Positions 24,827 to 33,632 of a stretch of 64,000 bases of DNA are shown here, piece by piece; the first letter of the stretch is position 1; each line of letters begins with the position of its first letter. The DNA is from Rhizobium sp. Q54 (lineage in GTDB: Bacteria; Pseudomonadota; Alphaproteobacteria; Micropepsales; Micropepsaceae), in assembly GCA_945882615.1 (NCBI GenBank), contig CAMCWK010000003.1:1-64000 (forward strand), given 5' to 3'. The notes below the pieces were generated by a model. That model was not told the DNA's origin, did not search any database, and saw only the letters and a program-made list of their open reading frames with translations. Both the position numbers and the translations under genes were made by a program.

Positions 24827-27354
24827 GCGATACCGACGAAACCAAGCGCCCGGCCAAAACCCTGTCGCTGAAGAAGACGGAAACTTCCACCGTCAAGCAG
24901 AGCTTCAGCCATGGCCGCACCAAGGCCGTGGTGGTGGAAAAGAAGCGCTCCGCCGCGCCGCCCGCCGCTGTCGCCAAGCCCGTCAAGGCGGCTGAAAAGC
25001 CCGCCGAAAAGCCGGTAGCTGCCGCGCCGCCCGCCGCTGCCGCCAAGCCTGCCGCCGCCGCGCCGCGCGGCGTGGTGCTGCGCCAGCTTTCCGACGAGGA
25101 AAAGGCCCGCCGCACCGCTGCGCTGGCCGATGCCCGTGTCTCCGACACCGAAGCGCGCCGCATGGCCGATGCCGAAGCGCGCCGCCGCGCCCAGGAAGAA
25201 GAACAGCTCAAGATCGAGCGCGCCGCTGCCGAAAAGCGCAAGACCGAAGAAGAAGCGCGCAAGGTCGCCGACGATCTGGCCAAGAAGCGCGCCGAGCAGG
25301 AAGCCGCCCGTCGCTTTGAAGCGCCCAAGCCGGGCGAAGTCGCCCCTGGCGAAGCCCCGCGCCGCCGCCTGGAAAACGAAGAAGAAGAAGAAAATGCCAG
25401 CAAGAAAATCGGTGGCAAGCTCGTTCCGGTAAAGGCGCCCGCGCCCAAGAAGGCCGAAGGCGAACGCCGCCGCGGCAAGCTGACCGTCACCCGCGCGCTG
25501 TCCGATGATGACGAGCGCGTGCGTTCGGTCGCCTCCTACAAGCGTCACCTGCAGCGCGTGAACAAGGGCCATCAGCAGCAGCCCGCCGGCCCCGCCGGTC
25601 CGCGCGACATCATCGTGCCCGAAACCATCACCGTGGCCGACCTGGCCAACCGCATGGCCCGCCGCACCGTGGACGTTATCAAGGTGCTGATGAAGAACGG
25701 CATGATGGCGACGCCCAGCGATGTCATCGACGCCGACACCGCCGAACTGGTGGCCGCCGAATACGGGCATGTGGTCAAGCGCGTTGCCGAAAGCGACGTG
25801 CTGGAAGGCCTCACCGGCGAAAAGGACGCGGACGAACATCTGGTCTCGCGCCCGCCGGTGGTGACCGTCATGGGCCATGTCGACCATGGCAAGACCTCGC
25901 TGCTGGACGCGCTGCGCAAGACCGATGTGGTCGCGGGCGAAGCCGGCGGCATCACCCAGCATATCGGCGCCTATCAGGTGCATCTGAAGTCGGGCGCCAA
26001 GATCACCTTCCTGGACACGCCGGGCCATGCCGCCTTTACCCATATGCGCGCTCGCGGCGCCAAGGTCACCGACCTGATCATCCTGGTGGTGGCGGCCGAT
26101 GACGGCGTCATGCCCCAGACGGTGGAAGCCATCGCCCATGCCAAGGCGGCGGGCGTGCCGATGATCGTGGCGGTCAACAAGATCGACAAGGGCGACTCCA
26201 ATCCGACCCGCGTGAAGACCGAATTGCTGCAGTATGAAATCCAGGTGGAAGACATGGGCGGCGAAGTGCAGGTGGTGGAAGTCTCCGCCACCAAGGGCAT
26301 CGGCCTGGACAAGCTAGAAGAAGCCATTCTGCTGCAATCCGAACTTCTGGACCTCAAGGCCAATCCCGACCGCGCCGCCGAAGGCGCCGTGGTCGAAGCC
26401 AAGCTGGACAAGGGCCGCGGCCCGGTCGCAACCGTTCTGGTTCAGCGCGGCACGCTCAAGGTCGGCGATATTGTGGTCGCCGGCGCCGAATGGGGCCGGG
26501 TGCGCCTGCTCGTCAACGAACGCGGCGAAACCGTACAGTCCGCAGGTCCCTCCACCCCCATCGAAGTGCTGGGTCTTTCGGCGGCGCCGGAAGCCGGTGA
26601 TGAAATGGTGGTGGTCGAAAATGAAGCCCGCGCCCGCGAAGTGGCGGAATATCGCGGCCGCAAGCGCCGGGAATCGCGTCAGGCCTCCAATTCGCGCCAG
26701 ACCCTGGACCAACTGCTCAAGACCCGCGAAGCCGGCGAAAAGCGCCTGCTGCCGCTGGTGATGAAGACCGACGTGCAGGGCTCCAGCGAAGCCATTCAGG
26801 GCGCGCTGGCCAAGCTGGGCACCGACGAAGTGGGCGCCCAGATCCTGCAATCGGGCGTCGGCGGCATCACCGAAAGCGACGTCATCCTGGCCCATGCTTC
26901 GGGCGCGGCGGTGATCGGCTTTAACGTGCGCGCCAACAACCAGGCGCGCGATCGCGCCAAGCGCGATGGCGTGGAAATCCGCTACTACAACATCATCTAC
27001 AATCTGGTGGATGACGTGAAGGCGGCGCTGTCGGGCATGCTGACGCCGGAAACCCGCGAGAAGTTCCTGGGCAATGCCGAAATCCTGGAAGTGTTCAACA
27101 TCTCCAAGGTCGGCAAGGTGGCGGGCTGCAAGGTCACCGAAGGCGTGATGCGCCGCGGTTCCAAGGTGCGCCTGATCCGCGACAATGTCGTGATCCATGA
27201 AGGCGAACTGTCCACCCTCAAGCGCTTCAAGGACGAAGTGAAGGAGGTGCAGAACGGGCAGGAATGCGGCATGGCCTTCACCAACTATCAGGACATGCAG
27301 AAGGGCGACGTCATTGAATGTTTCGATGTCGAAACCATTCAGCGCGCGCTGTAA
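24823..27354 (+). CDS. infB: Translation initiation factor IF-2
   Basis: An 843-residue GTPase that places fMet-tRNA on the 30S subunit. The N-terminus begins with an IF2_N-type block ([20 protein letters not shown]) and a long Ala/Lys/Glu-rich linker with coiled-coil character. A second IF2_N region ([20 protein letters not shown]) precedes the G domain: G1 [11 protein letters not shown]3 DTPGHAAF, G4 NKID, G5 SATKG. Domains II-IV follow, ending in [20 protein letters not shown]. Length and order are normal for Alphaproteobacteria. ATGA overlap with ylxR. Confidence 0.98.
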   Translation: MSDTDETKRPAKTLSLKKTETSTVKQSFSHGRTKAVVVEKKRSAAPPAAVAKPVKAAEKPAEKPVAAAPPAAAAKPAAAAPRGVVLRQLSDEEKARRTAALADARVSDTEARRMADAEARRRAQEEEQLKIERAAAEKRKTEEEARKVADDLAKKRAEQEAARRFEAPKPGEVAPGEAPRRRLENEEEEENASKKIGGKLVPVKAPAPKKAEGERRRGKLTVTRALSDDDERVRSVASYKRHLQRVNKGHQQQPAGPAGPRDIIVPETITVADLANRMARRTVDVIKVLMKNGMMATPSDVIDADTAELVAAEYGHVVKRVAESDVLEGLTGEKDADEHLVSRPPVVTVMGHVDHGKTSLLDALRKTDVVAGEAGGITQHIGAYQVHLKSGAKITFLDTPGHAAFTHMRARGAKVTDLIILVVAADDGVMPQTVEAIAHAKAAGVPMIVAVNKIDKGDSNPTRVKTELLQYEIQVEDMGGEVQVVEVSATKGIGLDKLEEAILLQSELLDLKANPDRAAEGAVVEAKLDKGRGPVATVLVQRGTLKVGDIVVAGAEWGRVRLLVNERGETVQSAGPSTPIEVLGLSAAPEAGDEMVVVENEARAREVAEYRGRKRRESRQASNSRQTLDQLLKTREAGEKRLLPLVMKTDVQGSSEAIQGALAKLGTDEVGAQILQSGVGGITESDVILAHASGAAVIGFNVRANNQARDRAKRDGVEIRYYNIIYNLVDDVKAALSGMLTPETREKFLGNAEILEVFNISKVGKVAGCKVTEGVMRRGSKVRLIRDNVVIHEGELSTLKRFKDEVKEVQNGQECGMAFTNYQDMQKGDVIECFDVETIQRAL

Positions 27355-27380
27355 TCCTCGCTGCTCTGAGGATCGTGTAA

Positions 27381-27842
27381 ATGTCGTCTCGTCGTCCGCC
27401 TGGCCGTCCCGATCAATCCTCCAGCCGCCGCACCGGCCGCGCGGACGGACCGCTGGGCCCGTCGCAGCGCCAGTTGCGCGTGGGCGAGGCGCTGCGTCAT
27501 GCCCTGGCCGAAGTGCTGAACCGCAATGAAATCCGCGATCCCGATCTGGACGGCGTCTCGGTGACCATCACCCAGGTCAAGCCGTCGCCCGACATGCGCT
27601 ATGCCACGGTCTATTGCGAACCGCTCGGCGGCCAGAATGCCAAGGAGATCGTGGCGGCGCTGAACCGGCATAAAGGATTTTTGCGCGGCGAGATGGGTCA
27701 TCGCATCACCATGAAATTCACCCCCGAGCTGCGCTTTGTCGAAGACGAGAGCTTCGCCGAAGCCCAGAAGATCGAGGACATCCTCAGGTCCGAGCGCGTC
27801 GCGCGCGATCTGGCGGCGTCGCGCGACGACTCTGATGAATAA
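27381..27842 (+). CDS. rbfA: Ribosome-binding factor A
   Basis: A 153-residue KH-fold protein assisting 16S rRNA 5' end processing and cold adaptation. The family pattern is RQLRVGEALRHALAEVLNRN, VSVTITQVKPSPDMRYATVY and MGHRITMKFTPELRFVEDES. The N-terminal 30 residues are Arg/Pro/Ser-rich and probably flexible. It follows infB by 26 nt, with the palindromic family B element separating it from truB. Confidence 0.96.
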   Translation: MSSRRPPGRPDQSSSRRTGRADGPLGPSQRQLRVGEALRHALAEVLNRNEIRDPDLDGVSVTITQVKPSPDMRYATVYCEPLGGQNAKEIVAALNRHKGFLRGEMGHRITMKFTPELRFVEDESFAEAQKIEDILRSERVARDLAASRDDSDE

Positions 27843-27927
27843 CCCCCCTCTGTCCGCCACGCGGGCAAGCCCGCTAGCGGACATCTCCCCCCGCCTGCGC
27901 TTCGCGCGCAGGGGGAGAAAGCCGGTG
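27843..27927. repeat. Palindromic repeat, family B copy 2 (before truB)
   Basis: Same layout as 20676-20762: TGTCCGC/GCGGACA enclosing GCGGGC/GCCCGC, then CCCCCCGC with a GGGGG arm, and the closing GAAAGCCGGTG. It starts directly at the rbfA stop and ends 4 nt before the truB ATG. The GGGGGAGAAAG part is in the right place to act as the truB ribosome binding site. Confidence 0.85.
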
Positions 27928-27931
27928 CGTG

Positions 27932-28879
27932 ATGGGTCGACGTAAAAAAGGTAACGCCGTCCATGGATGGGTCATCCTGGACAAACCGCTGGGCATGACC
28001 TCAACCCAGGCGGTCGGCGCGGTGCGCCGCATCTTCGATGCCCAGAAGGCCGGCCATGCCGGCACCCTCGATCCCATGGCCACCGGCATTCTGGCGATTG
28101 CGCTGGGGGAGGCGACCAAGACCGTGCCCTATGCCATGGACGCGGAAAAAACCTATCGCTTCACCGCCAGCTGGGGCGAAAGCCGCGATACCGACGATGC
28201 CGAAGGCAAGGTCACCGGCACCTGCGACAAGCGCCCTTCCCAAGCCGAGATTGAGGCGATGCTGCCTCGCTTCACCGGCCCCTTAAACCAGACCCCCCCG
28301 GCCTATTCGGCCATCAAGGTCGCTGGCGAGCGCGCCTATGACCTGGCCCGGGACGGGGAAGAGGTGGTGCTGGAACCCCGCACGGTCCAGGTGTTCGAGG
28401 CCCGGCTTTTGAACGCCCAGCCAGAGGCGGCCGAGTTCGAAATCCGTTGTGGTAAAGGCACTTACGTGCGGTCCTGGGTTCGGGATATCGCGGTGGCTCT
28501 GGGGACTTTGGGCCATGTCAGCGCCCTGCGCCGGACCCGGCTGGGCGGGTGGGACGAAAAAGACGCGGTTGGGCTGGATACCCTGACCCCTTTTATGCAT
28601 AGTCCCGCCGCTTTTGGGTATTTGAGACCCCTTTCGACCGCGCTGGACGGCATCCCGGCACTGGCCGTCAGTGGTCCCGATACGGTTCGCATCCGATCCG
28701 GCAACCCCATCCTCATCCGCAGCGCACTCTTCGCCAAGATGAAGGACGGTTTTGGTGACGGCGAACTCTCCGGTCTGACCGTCTTTCTCAAGGAAGAGGA
28801 CGGTTCGCCCGTAGCATTGGCCGAAATCGCCGAAGGTGAGCTTCGTCCGTTTCGCGTCTTCAATTTTTCAATCGTCTGA
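27932..28879 (+). CDS. truB: tRNA pseudouridine-55 synthase TruB
   Basis: A 315-residue enzyme forming pseudouridine 55 in the T-loop of tRNAs. The catalytic Asp lies in [15 protein letters not shown], and the [20 protein letters not shown] and [15 protein letters not shown] motifs are conserved. N-terminal [17 protein letters not shown] is typical. ATG 27932 is chosen over GTG 27929, which would add one residue. Ribosome-binding sequence appears to come from the end of the upstream repeat. Confidence 0.97.
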   Translation: MGRRKKGNAVHGWVILDKPLGMTSTQAVGAVRRIFDAQKAGHAGTLDPMATGILAIALGEATKTVPYAMDAEKTYRFTASWGESRDTDDAEGKVTGTCDKRPSQAEIEAMLPRFTGPLNQTPPAYSAIKVAGERAYDLARDGEEVVLEPRTVQVFEARLLNAQPEAAEFEIRCGKGTYVRSWVRDIAVALGTLGHVSALRRTRLGGWDEKDAVGLDTLTPFMHSPAAFGYLRPLSTALDGIPALAVSGPDTVRIRSGNPILIRSALFAKMKDGFGDGELSGLTVFLKEEDGSPVALAEIAEGELRPFRVFNFSIV

Positions 28880-28898
28880 TGTCCGGAAAAAGAAAACC

Positions 28899-29165
28899 AT
28901 GATTACGCCTGAACGCAAAAAAGAAGTCGTCGCCGAACACGCGACGGGCAAGAACGACACCGGCTCGCCGGAAGTGCAGATCGCGATCCTGTCGGAACGC
29001 ATCACCAACCTCACCGAACATTTCAAGACCCACGCCAAGGACAATCATTCGCGCCGCGGCATGATCAAGATGGTGTCGTTGCGCCGCAACCTGCTGGACT
29101 ATGTGAAGTCCCGCGACGTGAAGCGCTACGAAGGCATCATCGCCAAGCTGGGCCTGCGCCGCTGA
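28899..29165 (+). CDS. rpsO: 30S ribosomal protein S15
   Basis: An 88-residue 16S rRNA-binding protein. The signature is [20 protein letters not shown], then [32 protein letters not shown] 28899 gives the standard N-terminus [11 protein letters not shown]; the frame is open from inside truB but that part is not conserved. Gene order truB-rpsO-pnp is the classical arrangement, in which S15 often represses its own translation through the mRNA leader. A terminator follows. Confidence 0.98.
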   Translation: MITPERKKEVVAEHATGKNDTGSPEVQIAILSERITNLTEHFKTHAKDNHSRRGMIKMVSLRRNLLDYVKSRDVKRYEGIIAKLGLRR

Positions 29166-29186
29166 GTTCGCGGCAACCAGAATAGG

Positions 29187-29224
29187 ACACGGCCTCGCGC
29201 AAAAGCGTGGGGCCGTGTTTTGCT
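29187..29224 (+). terminator. Intrinsic terminator after rpsO
   Basis: ACACGGCC (29187-29194) pairs with GGCCGTGT (29211-29218), with a smaller CGC/GCG stem inside, and is followed by TTTGCTTTTG. It separates rpsO from pnp, where read-through would be needed for co-transcription. Confidence 0.75.
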
Positions 29225-29363
29225 TTTGCGGGGGATGAGCCCCTGCGAAAGCGGGTCCCATAGGGGGATCACCGGGAGCGCCCCAAACCCAAAGGGTACG
29301 GGCGCAACCAAAAGAGGACGGCTCGGGCGCAATATGGCGCACGCGCATGACGAAAGAAAACCA

Positions 29364-31493
29364 ATGTTCAATATCGTGAAAGAAACCTTCGAATGGGGCG
29401 GCCGCGAGCTGACCCTTGAGACCGGCAAGATTGCCCGCCAGGCGGATGGCTCCGTGCTGGCCACCTATGGCGAAACCGTTGTCCTGGCCACCGTGGTCGG
29501 CGCGGCGAACCCGAAAGAGGGCGTGGACTTCTTCCCGCTCACCGTGAATTACCAGGAACGCTATTACGCCGCCGGCAAGATCCCGGGCGGCTATTTCAAG
29601 CGCGAGCGCGGCCTGACCGAGCGCGAGACGCTGATTTCGCGCCTGATCGACCGTCCCATCCGCCCCCTGTTCGCCGATGGCTATCGCAACGAAACCCTGG
29701 TGGTGGCGCAGGTCCTGAGCCACGACCTGGAAAATGATCCCGACATCATCGCGATGATCGCGGTCAGCGCCGCCCTGACGATTTCGGGCCTGCCCTTCAA
29801 GGGCCCGATCGGCGCGGCCCGCGTCGGTTATATCGATGGCGAATATAAGCTGAACCCGCCGATCGACGACATGGCCAATTCCAAGCTGGAACTGGTGGTC
29901 GCCGGCACCCATGACGCCGTGATGATGGTGGAATCCGAAGCCCAGGAACTCAGCGAAGACGTGATGCTGGGCGCCGTGATGTTCGGTCACCGCGAAATGC
30001 AACACGCCATCAAGGCCATCATCCGCCTGGCGGAAAAGGCGGCCAAGGCGCCGCGCACCGTGCCGGAGGACATCCATGCCCCGATGCGCGCCAAGCTGAA
30101 GGCGGCGACGTCGGGCGAACTCGCCAAGGCGTTCCAGCTTCCGATCAAGTTCGAGCGCCGCGATGCGCTCAGCGCCGTGAAGAAGAAGTTCGCCGCCGAT
30201 TTCGTCGGCGAAGGCGAAGGCAAGGTTGCGGCCAATGTCTATTCCGGCCTGCTGCATGAGGTCGAAGCCGATGTGATGCGCAATGCGGTGCTGGACACCA
30301 AGAAGCGCGTTGACGGCCGCGACCTGACCACGGTTCGCCCCATCGTGGCGGAAGTCGGCATCCTGCCGCGCACCCATGGTTCGGCGCTGTTCACCCGCGG
30401 CGAAACCCAGGCCCTGGTGGTCTGCACGCTCGGTACCGCCGAGGACGAGCAGTTTGTCGACAGCCTGGAAGGCACCGGCAAGCAGACCTTCATGCTGCAC
30501 TACAACTTCCCTCCCTACAGTGTCGGCGAAACCGGCCGCATGGGCGCTCCCGGGCGCCGCGAAATCGGCCATGGCAAGCTCGCCTGGCGCGCCATCCATC
30601 CGATGCTGCCCAAGAAGGACGAGTTCCCCTACACGATCCGCGTGGTGTCCGAGATCACGGAATCCAACGGCTCCTCCTCGATGGCCTCGGTGTGCGGCAC
30701 ATCGCTGGCGCTGATGGATGCGGGCGTTCCCTTGAAGCGTCCGACGGCGGGTATCGCCATGGGCCTCATCCTGGAAGGTGACCGCTACGCGGTTCTGTCG
30801 GACATTCTGGGTGACGAAGATCACCTGGGCGACATGGACTTCAAGGTGGCCGGCACCGAAGAAGGCATCACCAGCCTTCAGATGGACATCAAGATCGCCG
30901 GCATCACCGAGGAGATCATGAAGGTCGCGCTGGCACAGGCCCAGGGCGGGCGCATGCATATCCTGGGCGAGATGAACAAGGCCCTGACCGGCGCCCGCGC
31001 CGAGCTGGGCGAACACGCCCCGCGCATCGAGCAGATCAAGATTCCGACCGACAAGATCCGCGATGTGATCGGCACCGGCGGCAAGGTGATCCGCGAGATC
31101 GTGGAAAAGACCGGCGCCAAGATCAATGTCGAGGATGACGGCACCGTGAAGGTCGCTTCCAGCGACCATGAAGCGATCAAGGCGGCAATCAAGTGGATCC
31201 GCGGCCTGACGGCGGAACCGGAAATCGGCCAGATCTATGACGGCAAGATCGTCAAGGTGATGGACTTCGGCGCCTTTGTGAACTTCTTCGGGCCCAAGGA
31301 CGGCTTGGTGCATGTCAGCGAACTGGCCTCCAGCCGCGTCGCGAACCCGAAGGACGTGGTCAAGGAAGGCCAGGCCGTGAAGGTCAAGCTTTTGGGCTTT
31401 GACGATCGCGGCAAGGTGCGCCTGTCGATGAAGCAGGTGGACCAGACCACCGGCGAAGAAATCGCCAAGAAGGCCGACGCGCCCCAGGCCTGA
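29364..31493 (+). CDS. pnp: Polyribonucleotide nucleotidyltransferase (PNPase)
   Basis: A 709-residue 3'-5' phosphorolytic exoribonuclease and degradosome component. Two RNase PH-like domains are visible ([20 protein letters not shown]; the active-site block [20 protein letters not shown]). A KH domain ([20 protein letters not shown]) and an S1 domain ([20 protein letters not shown]) follow. ATG 29364 gives [20 protein letters not shown], the normal N-terminus; the earlier in-frame start at 29220 overlaps the terminator. The gene ends in a strong terminator. Confidence 0.98.
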   Translation: MFNIVKETFEWGGRELTLETGKIARQADGSVLATYGETVVLATVVGAANPKEGVDFFPLTVNYQERYYAAGKIPGGYFKRERGLTERETLISRLIDRPIRPLFADGYRNETLVVAQVLSHDLENDPDIIAMIAVSAALTISGLPFKGPIGAARVGYIDGEYKLNPPIDDMANSKLELVVAGTHDAVMMVESEAQELSEDVMLGAVMFGHREMQHAIKAIIRLAEKAAKAPRTVPEDIHAPMRAKLKAATSGELAKAFQLPIKFERRDALSAVKKKFAADFVGEGEGKVAANVYSGLLHEVEADVMRNAVLDTKKRVDGRDLTTVRPIVAEVGILPRTHGSALFTRGETQALVVCTLGTAEDEQFVDSLEGTGKQTFMLHYNFPPYSVGETGRMGAPGRREIGHGKLAWRAIHPMLPKKDEFPYTIRVVSEITESNGSSSMASVCGTSLALMDAGVPLKRPTAGIAMGLILEGDRYAVLSDILGDEDHLGDMDFKVAGTEEGITSLQMDIKIAGITEEIMKVALAQAQGGRMHILGEMNKALTGARAELGEHAPRIEQIKIPTDKIRDVIGTGGKVIREIVEKTGAKINVEDDGTVKVASSDHEAIKAAIKWIRGLTAEPEIGQIYDGKIVKVMDFGAFVNFFGPKDGLVHVSELASSRVANPKDVVKEGQAVKVKLLGFDDRGKVRLSMKQVDQTTGEEIAKKADAPQA

Positions 31494-31518
31494 TCGCCTG
31501 ATCCGCGAAAAATGAACC

Positions 31519-31546
31519 AGCCGCCCGCGCAAGCGGGCGGCTTTTT
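31519..31546 (+). terminator. Intrinsic terminator after pnp
   Basis: AGCCGCCCGC (31519-31528) pairs perfectly with GCGGGCGGCT (31533-31542) around GCAA, followed by TTTTC. It also marks the end of the convergent 2OG oxygenase gene, whose stop begins at 31546. Confidence 0.9.
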
Positions 31547-32184
31547 CATGACATGTTCAGCCGGACATTGAAGGCGATGCAGATGCGCTCGCCTTCACCT
31601 TCAAACGCCGCCACCGAATGTTCCAGCCAGCTGGGGAACAGCAGCAGATCGCCTTCCGCCGGCATTTCGGAATGGCGCGTGATCTGGGTGAAAAGCTGGT
31701 TCATGTTGGCGCGCGGGCGCGGGTCGTAAAAACGGATCTTGCCGTTGGTGCTGGTTTCGCCCTTCGCGCCCGGGGGCACGGCGACGTAATAGACGCCGCT
31801 GATATGGGCGGTGGGATGGACATGCAGTTCCTGATTGTGTCCGGCCTTCAGCGACACGCCCCAGCCCCACAGCATGAAATCGACATTGGTGGGATTGCGC
31901 ATGCACTCCTGCTCGAACAAGAGCTTGGCGTAATCCTGGATGGCGCGGATGAAATGGCTGCGCAGCGTCACCATGGCCGGGTGCTGGGCAAAGCGGTTGT
32001 TCTCCGCCAGCAGGTCTTCGCGGGTCTGAAAGCCCCCGACATTCGAGGTGCCGGCGACCATGTTGGGGCCGGTGGCGGCCAGCTCGGCGATGATGCCGGC
32101 AAGCTGCCGGTTGACCTCGTCCATGTTCGGCAGATGCCGGCGCAGGAGCGTGGTCGGATAAAGCGAAGTCAGTTGATCTGGCAT
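31546..32184 (-). CDS. 2-oxoglutarate/Fe(II) oxygenase-like protein (TIGR02466 type)
   Basis: A 212-residue protein. A cupin-like core has LHVHPTAHISGVYYVAVPPG (candidate first iron ligands), IRFYDPRPRAN, and the distal His plus 2OG-binding region LLLFPSWLEHSVAAFEGEGE, then RICIAFNVRL. This is the pattern of the small 2OG-Fe(II) oxygenase family sometimes found in phage and marine bacteria. The substrate is unknown. ATG 32184 follows GGGGAGACGCC; a longer in-frame start is rejected. It is convergent with pnp. Confidence 0.85.
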   Translation of the reverse strand: MPDQLTSLYPTTLLRRHLPNMDEVNRQLAGIIAELAATGPNMVAGTSNVGGFQTREDLLAENNRFAQHPAMVTLRSHFIRAIQDYAKLLFEQECMRNPTNVDFMLWGWGVSLKAGHNQELHVHPTAHISGVYYVAVPPGAKGETSTNGKIRFYDPRPRANMNQLFTQITRHSEMPAEGDLLLFPSWLEHSVAAFEGEGERICIAFNVRLNMS

Positions 32185-32319
32185 TGGCGTCTCCCCGGAG
32201 CGAAATTGCTCTGGGCCGCGAGGAAGGTCAACCAGCAGCCTTTTGCGGGTGCGAACGAAACTTAACCACACCGAGCCGCCATTCTTGTGCGGATTGGGCG
32301 CGCGCGATATTCCTGCGCC

Positions 32320-32619
32320 ATGGCCGTTTTCATGCGTCTTGTCAGCCTGATCCTGATCGTCATCGCCCTGATGCTGCTGGGCGCGGACGCCATTTCCAGC
32401 CTGGAACGCGGCGGTGCGCTGACCGTGCGCAGCCTGGGCACGATATGGGGCATGTTCGATCAACCCCATCTCGACGCGTTCAAGAGCTGGGTCCAGAACA
32501 ACCAACCCGCCATGGCGCAAGGCGTCTATTCGTTTCTTGCCTTGCCGGGCTGGGCCGCGACTGGCGTTCTTGGCGTAATTCTGGCGTTCATCTTCGGCCG
32601 CAAGACCGGACCGGAATAG
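32320..32619 (+). CDS. Small membrane protein, unknown function
   Basis: A 99-residue protein with an N-terminal hydrophobic helix (MRLVSLILIVIALMLLGADA) and a C-terminal one (PGWAATGVLGVILAFIFG), joined by a soluble loop. No motif is recognised. ATG 32320 is chosen; ATG 32332 (MRLVSL) is also possible. Codon usage and reading direction fit a real gene, and it is divergent from the 2OG oxygenase. Confidence 0.68.
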   Translation: MAVFMRLVSLILIVIALMLLGADAISSLERGGALTVRSLGTIWGMFDQPHLDAFKSWVQNNQPAMAQGVYSFLALPGWAATGVLGVILAFIFGRKTGPE

Positions 32620-32627
32620 CTCTCAGT

Positions 32628-32793
32628 TGTCATGGCCCGCCACCCCGGTCCGCGCGAAGCGCGGCCGGAGTGTAAACTCCGTGCGGGCCACCCAGTTGGG
32701 GACGATTACAATTCTCAAAGATTGAGATATCGCTGTGTACTGGTGAAGCTGGTGCAGCATCACCTGGGTGGCCCGCATTTGCGGGCCATGACA
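32628..32793. repeat. Palindromic element with 13-bp inverted ends
   Basis: TGTCATGGCCCGC (32628-32640) and GCGGGCCATGACA (32781-32793) are perfect inverted ends. A second inner pair, CGGGCCACCCA with TGGGTGGCCCG, and a CCGCGCGAAGCGCGG hairpin lie inside. The central 40 nt are more AT-rich. It fills the spacer between convergent genes and has no coding content. Confidence 0.75.
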
Positions 32794-32799
32794 CCGTCC

Positions 32800-33363
32800 C
32801 TACCTATTCTTTCCTGGCACCCAAAGCACATCGCCCTTGCCGCCGTCATTGGCGGCGCGGGCCATCACGAACAGGTGATCCGACAGCCGGTTGGCATAAT
32901 GCAGCGCCGCCGGATTGATGTCCTCCTGCGCGGCCAGGGCGGCGATCGCTGCTTCCGCCCGCCGCGCGATGGCGCGGGCCAGATGCAGGTGCGCCGAAAG
33001 CGGCGTGCCGCCCGGCAGCACGAATGACGTGAGCGGCGACAGATTCTCATTCATCGTGTCGATCTCGCGCTCCAGCCGCTCCACCTGAACCGGCGCGATA
33101 CGAAGGCGGCTTTCGCCCTTGCGGCCATCCTCGGGGGCGGAGAGGTCGGCACCCAGATCGAACATGTCGTTCTGGATGCGCGCCAGCATGACGTCGAAAT
33201 GCCCATGCGCTTGGAGGCGCGCCACCCCGATGGCGCTGTTGGCTTCATCCACCGCGCCGATGGCCGTTATCCGCAGGGATGCCTTGGAAACCCGGCTGCC
33301 GTCGGACAGCCCGGTTTGCCCGGAATCGCCTGCTTTTGTGTAGATTCTATCGAGTCTAACCAC
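32800..33363 (-). CDS. Cob(I)alamin adenosyltransferase, PduO type
   Basis: A 187-residue enzyme that transfers adenosine from ATP to cob(I)alamin to form coenzyme B12. The ATP-binding N-terminus is RLDRIYTKAGDSGQTGLSDG. The conserved LPGGTPLSAHLHLARAIARR and NRLSDHLFVMAR helices, which place the active-site Arg, Asp and Phe, are present. GTG 33363 gives MVRLDRIYTK; an earlier start at 33387 adds a non-conserved leader. No other cobalamin genes are adjacent. Confidence 0.94.
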   Translation of the reverse strand: MVRLDRIYTKAGDSGQTGLSDGSRVSKASLRITAIGAVDEANSAIGVARLQAHGHFDVMLARIQNDMFDLGADLSAPEDGRKGESRLRIAPVQVERLEREIDTMNENLSPLTSFVLPGGTPLSAHLHLARAIARRAEAAIAALAAQEDINPAALHYANRLSDHLFVMARAANDGGKGDVLWVPGKNR

Positions 33364-33446
33364 CGAAAATCCGCCCTTGCCGAGCAAATCTTAGCTTGTA
33401 TGATCCCGCCAATCTTCCCCAATTTGCGCGCTTTAGGTTCTTTCGC

Positions 33447-33632
33447 ATGTCTGTCGATGCCCCCGAAATCGTTGAAACCGAGAATACCCGCGTCGCCTGC
33501 GATGGCGGCGGCGGCGCCCTGGGCCATCCGCGCGTCTATCTCGAAATGGGCGACGAAACCTCGGTCGAGTGCCCCTATTGCGACAAGCGCTTCGTGCTCA
33601 AGGCTGGGGCACACGGGACCGGCCATCATTGA
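33447..33632 (+). CDS. Small zinc-finger protein (NDUFS6/zf-CHCC type)
   Basis: A 61-residue protein with the CHCC pattern: Cys in TRVACDGGGGALGHPRVYLE plus its His, and ECPYCDKRFVLKAG with CxxC. This is the form of the bacterial NDUFS6-like zinc domain, an accessory of complex I in Alphaproteobacteria and mitochondria. Its stop overlaps the TTG start of polA (TTGA), so the two are coupled. ATG 33447 is preceded by a weak ribosome binding site. Confidence 0.88.
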   Translation: MSVDAPEIVETENTRVACDGGGGALGHPRVYLEMGDETSVECPYCDKRFVLKAGAHGTGHH